Of a stretch of 64,000 nt of DNA, positions 55,801-61,591 are shown in pieces. A model generated the notes under the pieces. It saw only the letters and a list, made by a program, of their open reading frames with translations. It was not told where the DNA came from and made no database searches. A program made the translations under genes and the position numbers. How positions within the stretch are numbered: position 1 is the first letter of the stretch; each line of letters opens with the position of its first letter. Origin of the DNA: Micrococcales bacterium. Its GTDB lineage: Bacteria > Actinomycetota > Actinomycetes > Actinomycetales > Dermatophilaceae. Location: NCBI GenBank assembly GCA_021287075.1, contig JAJTBD010000001.1, positions 1 through 64,000 on the forward strand, written 5' to 3'.

Positions 55801-56758
55801 CGAGCTCGACCGGTGGGGACGGGCCCACCGGCCACGCGGGCGGGCCCGGGGCTCCTCATCACGTGGGCGCCCTGGCGAGCAGCCCACCCGCCGCCCACGG
55901 CCCGACAGCGAGGAGGCCGACCTCGCCCGGCTCGAGCGGCCGGACTGGATCGATGTCCGGGGTGCCGCGGCCGCCCAGTCCCAGGCCGCCGCCAAGGCCA
56001 GCGCCGACGCGCCCGTCCAGCTCGCCCTCGACCTCGGCGACCGACCCGAGCTGCGTTCCGGCACAGGGCTGCCCGAGCTGAGCGGGCCGGAGCGGGTGCG
56101 TGCCGAGCTCGACATCCTCGGGCTCGACGCGAGCGGCCATGTCGTCGACTTCTATGCCCCCATGCTGGAGGCGCTCGGGGTCACCCGCAGTCGCGACCTG
56201 CTCGGCGCGCGCAGCCGCTCGACCGTGCTCGTGTGCGGGGTCAAGGTCGCCACCCAGACCCCGCCGGTGCGCTCCGGCCGCCGGGTCGTCTTCCTCACCC
56301 TCGACGACGCGACGGGTCCGGTCGACGCGACCTTCTTCGAGGATGTCCAGGGCCCCTATGCCGCGACCGTCTTCCACTCCTGGATGCTGCTCGTCCGCGG
56401 TGAGCTGCGCCGCACGGGGGAGCGCGGGGTGTCGGTCCGGGCGACCGGGGCCTGGGAGCTCTCCGAACTCTGGCAGGCCTGGCGCGAGGGCGGTCTCGAC
56501 GCGGTGCGCGTCGCGCTCGAGGCCCAGGACAGCCTCCAGCGGGAGCGGGCCGACCAGGCCGCCCCGACCGGCCCCCGGCGGGTGCTGCGACACGCCTCGG
56601 GCTTCCGGCAGTCGCCCTATGCCGACACCCGTCCGGCGGGGGCCAGCGTGCAGAACGGCCGGGCGCTGCCCTCGGCCGTCCCGGACCCGGCCGGCGGCGA
56701 TGTCGGGGCCGCGCCACGCAAGCTGTGGCACGCGAGCCCAGGCAGCTCGGGGCACTAG
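52862..56758 (+). CDS. dnaE2: error-prone DNA polymerase III alpha (DnaE2)
   Basis: A ~1298-aa C-family polymerase for damage-induced translesion synthesis. An N-terminal PHP domain starts FAHLHVASGFSMRYGAS (metal His pair) and continues ALTDRDGLYGAVRFA. The palm has PDIDVDVE (catalytic Asp pair) and KLDILGIRM (third Asp). RGSGAGSLVNYLLGI and FGFCKAHAAAFALPTY are Pol III alpha blocks. An HhH region (QPYADLADFVRR) and OB fold (VKVATQTPPVRSGRRVVFLTLDD) end the protein. A ~70-residue Arg/Gly/Pro/Ala-rich insertion sits near 980-1050. GTG 52862 overlaps the HEPN stop; GTG 52856 is an alternative. Under the LexA box. Confidence 0.94.
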   Translation: MSGGFAHLHVASGFSMRYGASMPEQLVERAAEQGQHALALTDRDGLYGAVRFAQAATKAGLATVLGVDLAVVDPSPAPFSHSAPRSARPARTPVRGGQLVDPRHPRVTALARGGGLGMGVGEGWAALCRLVTETHLGGERGRPVTTPDLLARYAPGLVVLLGPDSDVGRALLRRHTAQARGLLAQWQRRLPPGALAIEVVCHGGPEGSPASVGHAARLLGLADEAGVPAVLTAAVRHVGREQAATADLLDAARRLVPLSSRHLDRVTDAGHLADTATMERAALQVCERLGPSADAHRAGPADRARRLIADTLALADGCTLDPRADLGIGSVHLPEPGVLGIRPGQDPQQVLQERCAAAISRRYPHADAALRHTVEQRLRDELDTVAQLGYATYFLAVAAVTDLIRDMGVRAAARGSGAGSLVNYLLGISGVDPVRYHLLMERFCTPLRAQLPDIDVDVESARRTEVYERILERFGGDRVTCVSMMDTYKVRHAVRDAGSALGMDPVEIDEIAKAFPHIRARDARQAILDLPELRARGLDSPRLERLLDLVESLDGLPRHVALHPCGVILSNSGLLDRTPVEASWLGFPMSQFDKDDVETLGLLKLDILGIRMQSAMAHAVAEVERVDEVRIDLDDQAQVPLDDEETYRLIRTTHTLGCFQIESPGQRELIGKFGPVRFEDLIIDISLFRPGPVKSDMINPFLRARHGWDEPDCLHPRLVSALAETEGVVVFHEQILLIVAETTGVSLAQADEVRRALGTPQGQDEIEAWWRPAARARGYTASERDRIWEVLRSFASFGFCKAHAAAFALPTYHSAWLKTHHPAAFLAGVLTHDPGMYPKRLILDDARSLGIAVLGLDVNRSDGTYRIERVEPGSQPPHQRLAPVVPARPQRPDLPDGSAYGIRLSFADVKGMSEAEIARAVAGQPYADLADFVRRAEVSYPVAERLVLAGAFDALHGVAGTDEPGHRGRTTRRDLLLHLAELDRWGRAHRPRGRARGSSSRGRPGEQPTRRPRPDSEEADLARLERPDWIDVRGAAAAQSQAAAKASADAPVQLALDLGDRPELRSGTGLPELSGPERVRAELDILGLDASGHVVDFYAPMLEALGVTRSRDLLGARSRSTVLVCGVKVATQTPPVRSGRRVVFLTLDDATGPVDATFFEDVQGPYAATVFHSWMLLVRGELRRTGERGVSVRATGAWELSELWQAWREGGLDAVRVALEAQDSLQRERADQAAPTGPRRVLRHASGFRQSPYADTRPAGASVQNGRALPSAVPDPAGGDVGAAPRKLWHASPGSSGH

Positions 56759-56797
56759 GGTGAGAGCGAGCACCCCACCCATGGCGAGGAGAAGACC

Positions 56798-57568
56798 GTG
56801 TCCGAGGAGCGTCGTCGTCGCGGCGGCCACCAGTCGACCCGCACCACCGCGGTCCACACGGCGGTCCAGGCACTGGCGGCCTCGCGTGAGCACGATCTCG
56901 GCCGCCCCCTGCGCGTCCTCGATCTCGGCGGCGGCACCGGTGGCATGGCGGTCCCGCTCGCCGAGGCCGGTCACCACGTCACGGTCGTCGACCCCAGCCC
57001 AGATGCCCTCGCCTCGCTGCGCCGACGGGCCCACGACAGCGGTGTCGAGGAGCGCATCACCGCGGTGCAGGGCGATTCCGACACGCTCGACCAGGTCGTC
57101 GGCAGCGAGCACATCGACCTCGTCACCTGCCACGGCACCCTCGAGGTCGTCGACGACCCCGCGGCTGCGCTGGCCCAGATCGGCCGCGTCCTCGGCCCCG
57201 GCGGCTATCTCTCGATCGTGGCCGCCCAGCGCCTGGCCGTCGTCCTGGCGCGTGCGCTGGCCGGTCAGTTCCGGCAGGCCCAGCAGGCCCTCACCAGCGC
57301 CGACGGCCGCTGGGGCGAGGGCGACCCGCTGCCGCGCCGGTTCGACGCCGACCACCTGCGTGACCTTGTCGAGGGCGCGGGCCTGGCCGTCGAGGACGTC
57401 CAGGGCGTGCGCATCTTCGCCGACCTGGTGCCCTCGGGCCTGGTCGAGACCGACGCCGACCGGGCCGCCCTGCGCGAGCTGGAGCAGACCGCCAGCCGCC
57501 ACCCCGACTACGGCTTCCTCGGTGAGCTGGGCGCCGCCGTCCACGTCGTGGCCCGCCGCCGCGGCTGA
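56798..57568 (+). CDS. class I SAM-dependent methyltransferase
   Basis: A 256-aa Rossmann methyltransferase: VLDLGGGTGGMAVPLAEAGH (motif I, about 40-59), VTVVDPSPDAL (acidic end of beta2), ITAVQGDSDTLD, and LVTCHGTLEVVDDP (motif IV). The C-terminal half has a lid region (QFRQAQQALTSADGRWGEGDPLP) similar to actinobacterial SmtA/CmoM-like enzymes acting on tRNA or small molecules. GTG start with GAGGAGAAG upstream. It lies between dnaE2 and dinB, only 39 and 15 bases away; whether it belongs to the SOS transcript is not shown. Confidence 0.85.
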   Translation: MSEERRRRGGHQSTRTTAVHTAVQALAASREHDLGRPLRVLDLGGGTGGMAVPLAEAGHHVTVVDPSPDALASLRRRAHDSGVEERITAVQGDSDTLDQVVGSEHIDLVTCHGTLEVVDDPAAALAQIGRVLGPGGYLSIVAAQRLAVVLARALAGQFRQAQQALTSADGRWGEGDPLPRRFDADHLRDLVEGAGLAVEDVQGVRIFADLVPSGLVETDADRAALRELEQTASRHPDYGFLGELGAAVHVVARRRG

Positions 57569-57583
57569 GATCCGGGGCCGCCG

Positions 57584-58834
57584 ATGAGCCGGCGCCAGTT
57601 CGCCCTTCCCGAGCGCGCCGCCGAGGGTCCTCCCGACGACACCGGCTGCACGGTGCTCCATGTCGACATGGACGCTTTCTATGCCTCGGCCTCGCTGCTG
57701 AGCCGTCCGGAGCTGGTCGGCACCCCCGTCATCATCGGCGGGGGCAACCGCGGCGTGGTGCTCTCGGCGACCTATGAGGCCCGCCGCTTCGGCGTCACCA
57801 GCGCGATGCCCATGGGCCGGGCCAGACGGCTCTGCCCGCAGGCGACCGTCATCCGTCCCGACCACGAGCTCTACAGCCAGATCTCCAAGGCGGTCATGGC
57901 CACCTTCGCCTCGATCACCCCGCTGGTCGAGCCGCTCTCGCTCGATGAGGCCTTCCTCGACGTCTCGGGTGCGATCCGCAGGCTGGGCCCGCCCGCCCAG
58001 ATCGCCCAGCAGATCCGCGACGCAGTCCACGACGAGCAGGGCATCACCTGCTCGGTCGGTGTCGCGCCGACCAAGTTCGTCGCCAAGCTCGCCTCGGGGC
58101 TGGCCAAGCCCGATGGGCTGGTCGTCGTCCCCGTCGACGAGGTCGTGCCCTTCGTCCAACAGCTGCCGGTGGGTGCGCTGTGGGGGGTGGGCGATCGCAC
58201 GGAGGAGGCCCTCCTGCGCCTGGGGCTGCACACCGTCGCCGACATCGCCCACACCCCCGTCGAGACGCTGCGCCGCGGGCTCGGCGAGGCGATGGGCAGC
58301 CAGCTGCACGAGCTGTCCTGGGCCCGCGACCCCCGCCGGGTCGAGCCGGTCCACCGCGAGAAGTCCATCGGCGCCGACGAGACCTTCCCCTACGACGTCG
58401 ACGACCCGGCATACATCCACCGCGAGTTGCTGCGCCTGAGCGACCGTGTCGCCGCCCGGCTCCGCTCCGCCGGGATGATGGGGCGCACCGTCTCGATCAA
58501 GGTGCGCTTCGCCGACTTCACCACGATCACCCGCAGCAGGACCCTGCGCGACCCCACCGATGTCAGCCGCGACATCCTGGCGACGGCACGGTCCCTCTAT
58601 GACGCGCTCGGCCTCCAGCGGGCCCGCATCCGCCTCGTGGGGGTGCGTGTCGAGGGCCTCCTCGACGCCGAGCGGGCGCCCATCCAGGGCCTGCTCGACG
58701 AGCCCGACCACGGCTGGCGCGAGGCCGACCGGGCGGTCGACCTGGCCTCGCGGCGCTTCGGCGCGGGCAGCGTCCGGCCGGCCAGCCTGATCGACCGCAA
58801 GGACGACCAGGGCGGGCCCGCCGCCGGGGGATAG
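57584..58834 (+). CDS. dinB: DNA polymerase IV (DinB, Y family)
   Basis: A 416-aa translesion polymerase. Catalytic residues intact: LHVDMDAFYAS (first Asp, about 24-34) and EPLSLDEAFLDVSG (Asp-Glu pair, about 117-130). YEARRFGVTSAMPMGRARRLCP and CSVGVAPTKFVAKLASGLAKPDG complete palm and fingers. The little finger has REKSIGADETFPYDV. No clear C-terminal beta-clamp peptide, and it is not an ImuB (whose catalytic acidic residues are lost). A hairpin overlaps its stop. Confidence 0.95.
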   Translation: MSRRQFALPERAAEGPPDDTGCTVLHVDMDAFYASASLLSRPELVGTPVIIGGGNRGVVLSATYEARRFGVTSAMPMGRARRLCPQATVIRPDHELYSQISKAVMATFASITPLVEPLSLDEAFLDVSGAIRRLGPPAQIAQQIRDAVHDEQGITCSVGVAPTKFVAKLASGLAKPDGLVVVPVDEVVPFVQQLPVGALWGVGDRTEEALLRLGLHTVADIAHTPVETLRRGLGEAMGSQLHELSWARDPRRVEPVHREKSIGADETFPYDVDDPAYIHRELLRLSDRVAARLRSAGMMGRTVSIKVRFADFTTITRSRTLRDPTDVSRDILATARSLYDALGLQRARIRLVGVRVEGLLDAERAPIQGLLDEPDHGWREADRAVDLASRRFGAGSVRPASLIDRKDDQGGPAAGG

Positions 58835-58841
58835 CCCCCGG
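58824..58841 (+). terminator. hairpin overlapping dinB stop
   Basis: CCGGGGG (58824-58830) pairs with CCCCCGG (58835-58841) around ATAG; the TAG stop codon lies in the loop. Probable terminator of the dnaE2-dinB region. Confidence 0.6.
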
Positions 58842-58886
58842 TCGACAACACCGGCCCACACCATGGGCCCGCGCCGCGCTGCTGCC

Positions 58887-58892
58887 TAGCGT
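58887..58892 (+). promoter_or_regulatory. -10 element of leaderless pspC-domain gene
   Basis: TAGCGT, seven bases before the ATG at 58900. A GAAGG in between is too close to serve as a ribosome site. Confidence 0.45.
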
Positions 58893-58899
58893 TGAAGGC

Positions 58900-59097
58900 A
58901 TGAACAACACCACCAGCACCGCCCTCGCCCGCCCCCGCAACGACCGTGTCATCGCCGGTGTCTGCGCGGCCCTCGCGCCGCGTTTCGGCCTGAGCCCCAA
59001 CGTCGTCCGCCTGCTGTTCGTGCTGTCCTGCCTGCTGCCGGGGCCGCAGTTCATCGCCTACCTGGTGCTGTGGGCGGTCATCCCCGAGCAGCGCTAG
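58900..59097 (+). CDS. PspC-domain membrane protein
   Basis: A 65-aa protein that is essentially one PspC domain: NDRVIAGVCAALAPRFGLSPNVVRLLFVLSCLLPGPQFIAYLVLWAVIPE (blocks AGVCAAL and LLFVLS). One or two helices; single-domain PspC proteins are common in actinobacteria and linked to envelope stress. Its TAG stop interlocks with the stop of the convergent M50B gene in the tetramer CTAG (59094-59097). Confidence 0.9.
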   Translation: MNNTTSTALARPRNDRVIAGVCAALAPRFGLSPNVVRLLFVLSCLLPGPQFIAYLVLWAVIPEQR

Positions 59098-59795
59098 AGA
59101 GCGAGGAGCCCGCGCCCGCCGAGCACCAGGGCCGCCGCGCACACCAGCCAGAAGAGCGCGACCCACACCATGGCGGGCAGCCCCGTCAGCCGGGCGAGCT
59201 GGTCGGCGTCACTGTCGGCGGCCCCCGTGCCCCGGCGCGCCCGCTGGAGCTCGACGACCGAGCGGGGCGCGGCCAGCAGCAGCACCCAGACCATGAGGTA
59301 TGCCGCGGCCGAGAGCAGCTGCGCAGGTGCCAGCCAGGAGAGCGCTCCGACCGCGGTGCCGGTCACCAGCACCACCCACAGCCCATAGAGATTGCGCACG
59401 AGCACCAGCATCAGCGCGCAGGTGAGGACCAGGCCCCACAGCAGGGCCGCGGCATACCCCGCACCGAGCACCAGCGCACCCACCAGGCCCACCAGCGCCG
59501 GAGCCGGGTAGCCCGCGACGAGCGTGGCGACCATGCCCGGCCCCCGCGCCCGGCCCCGCGAGAGCGTGACGCCGGAGGTGTCGGAGTGCAGCCGGATGCC
59601 GCGCAGGGACCGCCCGGCCAGTGCCGCGGTGACGGCGTGGCCCGCCTCGTGGGTGAGGGTGACCAGGTGACGCACCAGGCGATAGCCGCCTGGGCTCCAG
59701 GTCAGGGCCAGCGCGAGCAGGCACAGCACCAGGCTGGGCTGCCACGCGAGGGGAGGGGTGGCCGCTGTCACGCGGTCGAGAAGGTCATCGATCAT
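59094..59795 (-). CDS. M50B-type site-2 protease-like membrane protein
   Basis: A 233-aa membrane protein with the zinc motif HLVTLTHEAGHAVTAALAGRSL (HExxH, about 43-64) in the first helices and about six helices in all. The block SGVTLSRGRARGPG and GYPAPALVGLVGA match the peptidase M50B-like family. It lacks a PDZ domain. A third metal ligand is not obvious (candidate Asn in RNLYG). Function in actinobacteria not established. Confidence 0.82.
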   Translation of the reverse strand: MIDDLLDRVTAATPPLAWQPSLVLCLLALALTWSPGGYRLVRHLVTLTHEAGHAVTAALAGRSLRGIRLHSDTSGVTLSRGRARGPGMVATLVAGYPAPALVGLVGALVLGAGYAAALLWGLVLTCALMLVLVRNLYGLWVVLVTGTAVGALSWLAPAQLLSAAAYLMVWVLLLAAPRSVVELQRARRGTGAADSDADQLARLTGLPAMVWVALFWLVCAAALVLGGRGLLAL

Positions 59796-60043
59796 CGCGT
59801 CGGCAAGGCTGCCACCGTCACCTGTGGGCCGGCCGGGGACCCCACGTGAGGGTGGAATCCGTGCTCACGCGTGCCACGGAGAGCAAGGATCCCGGGCGCC
59901 AGCCTTCCACCACACAGGTGGCGGGCATATCCTTTGGTCACCCTCGGGGTCCGCAGCGACGCGCACATCGGCTGCGGTGCAACCTTTTCGGTCCCTGCCG
60001 CGTTTGCAGAGCAGGTGGGTCGAGACGTCGAAGGAGGCCAGCC

Positions 60044-60475
60044 GTGCCGCTGTCGGAGCGTGAGCAGCAGATGCTCGAGCAGATGGAACGAGCCCTCTAT
60101 GCCGAGGACCCGAAGTTCGCGACGCAGATGAAGTCGAGCGTCGACCGGCGGGCCCAGCGCACCCGCTGGCTCATCGGCGGCGTCGGGGTGGCCGCCGGGC
60201 TGGCCCTGGTGCTGCTCGGCGTCAACACGACGATGTGGGTCGGGGCCCTCGGCTTCGCGCTCATGGTGGCGGCCGCGGCATACGCGGTGACCGCACCCCG
60301 CCCGGCCCAGCTGGGCGCCGTGCAGGCCGACGGATCGGTCCGGGCCAGCACCGCCAGGAAGGGCAGGAAGGGCGCGACCGCGGCCCGTCGCCCCGGTCGC
60401 GCGAGCAGCGGCGGCTTCATGCAGCGGCTCGAGCAGCGCTGGGACAGGCGACGCGACGACAACAGCGGCTGGTGA
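60044..60475 (+). CDS. DUF3040 membrane protein
   Basis: A 143-aa protein: PLSEREQQMLEQMERALYAEDPKFATQM is the DUF3040 hallmark, followed by two short helices (WLIGGVGVAAGLALVLLGV and WVGALGFALMVAAAAYAV) and a basic tail. GTG with AAGGAGG upstream. In many actinobacteria this gene precedes mraZ and the division/cell-wall cluster; here a minus-strand gene follows instead. Confidence 0.9.
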   Translation: MPLSEREQQMLEQMERALYAEDPKFATQMKSSVDRRAQRTRWLIGGVGVAAGLALVLLGVNTTMWVGALGFALMVAAAAYAVTAPRPAQLGAVQADGSVRASTARKGRKGATAARRPGRASSGGFMQRLEQRWDRRRDDNSGW

Positions 60476-60529
60476 CCCGCCCGGCGCGGCCCTCGAGGTG
60501 CGCGTCCTAAGGAGCCAGGCCCTGCGACC

Positions 60530-61078
60530 TCAGCCGGTCAGGACCGCGACCACCCACAGGGTGGCTATGAGCAGCGCGCCGATCAGCTCGATCCCGATGC
60601 TGGTCAGCACCGCCTTGAGCGCGTGCTTGGTCTGGGTCCACGCCTGGGCGCGATCGCGCGCGCGGGCGTGCTCGACGAGATAGATCCCCAGCACGAAGCC
60701 GAGCGGCCCGCCGATGACTGGCACGACGAAGAAGCCGACGATCGCGAGCGCCACGGCCAGGAGCAGCGTGGTGGTCCGCACGCCGGCAGCGCGCAGCCGG
60801 CGGCCGGGCACGAGGTACTGGAGGGTGACCGAGACCAGATAGATCGCGGCGCAGACGCCGAAGACCACCCAGCCCCGGGTGGTGCCCTCGGTCCAGGCCC
60901 ACACACCGACACCGGCCAGCGCGAGCAGGAAGCCGGGCAGGACGGGCACAACGATCCCGGCGATGCCGATCACGATCAGCACCGCCGGGATCCAGATGTG
61001 GGCTCCGTCAGGGGCGATCCCCATGTTGGGGTCGGCCGTCAGCAGCCCGAGCGGGGCCAGGCCCGCCAGGTCTGCCAT
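60530..61078 (-). CDS. DUF456 membrane protein
   Basis: A 182-aa protein with three to four helices including the DUF456 repeats WIPAVLIVIGIAGIVVPVLPGFLLALAGV and VGFFVVPVIGGPLGFVLGIYLVE (Gly/Pro-rich VPxxPG and GxxG). A C-terminal helix follows an amphipathic ARARDRAQAWTQTKHALK. ATG overlaps the DUF7455 stop (ATGA). Function unknown. Confidence 0.85.
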   Translation of the reverse strand: MADLAGLAPLGLLTADPNMGIAPDGAHIWIPAVLIVIGIAGIVVPVLPGFLLALAGVGVWAWTEGTTRGWVVFGVCAAIYLVSVTLQYLVPGRRLRAAGVRTTTLLLAVALAIVGFFVVPVIGGPLGFVLGIYLVEHARARDRAQAWTQTKHALKAVLTSIGIELIGALLIATLWVVAVLTG

Positions 61079-61296
61079 CAGTCCTCGATCGCGCTCGGCT
61101 CGTCCTGCGTGTGCAGGCGGTCGGACTGGTCGTGGATCTCGGCGTGCTCGCGCAGCTTGGGCAGGTGCTCGCGTCCGTGGTGGGCGCAGAAGAGCAGCTC
61201 GCCGCCGGCGTTGAGGCGGGCGCGCACGTAGGCCTGGGCGCCGCAGCGGTCGCAGCGGTCGGCCGCGGTCAGGTCGGGTGCCAGAGCAGTGGTCAC
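61078..61296 (-). CDS. DUF7455 zinc-ribbon-like protein
   Basis: A 72-aa protein: LTAADRCDRCGAQAYVRARL, then LLFCAHHGREHLPKL, giving C-x2-C and a C-x-H-H site likely to bind zinc. GTG start with AAGGAG upstream. Encoded divergently from a type IIA topoisomerase B gene, an arrangement common in actinobacteria; role unknown. Confidence 0.85.
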   Translation of the reverse strand: MTTALAPDLTAADRCDRCGAQAYVRARLNAGGELLFCAHHGREHLPKLREHAEIHDQSDRLHTQDEPSAIED

Positions 61297-61446
61297 GTCT
61301 GCCTTCTCCTTAGTGTCGTGGGGCGATGGTTCCGTCCCCCGATGGCCAACAGTCAAACACGGCGGAACCTTCCCGGCCGACATTCTCCGGCCCCCGGGTC
61401 GCCGATGTCACAGGCTTTTCGGGGCCGCGGACCGGACAGACTGGGA

Positions 61447-61477
61447 GGTATGCCGCGGCCGGGGTCCGCGGCATACC
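61447..61477. repeat. inverted pair of GGTATGCCGCGG words in a divergent promoter region
   Basis: GGTATGCCGCGG (61447-61458) and its perfect complement (61466-61477) with a 7-base spacer. Unlike the other two paired sites it lies between divergent genes (DUF7455 and the topoisomerase), where a terminator would not be expected. Confidence 0.8.
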
Positions 61478-61591
61478 CCGCCTCCCGGCGTGCTCGGGTG
61501 CCGCGCGCCTGCGGGGGCAGGCGGTGGCGCCGGGTTAGCCTTCCGGGGGTCGGTCACGACCCGCACGCAGCACGTCGAAAGGCTCCGCACC

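Noticed and set aside
51749..55828. 1359-codon minus-strand open frame
   Set aside because: Antisense shadow of dnaE2 and its promoter region; it crosses the LexA box, is low-complexity, and shows no domain.
57584..58834. ImuB instead of DinB downstream of dnaE2
   Set aside because: The Y-family catalytic Asp and Asp-Glu residues are all present, whereas ImuB has lost them.
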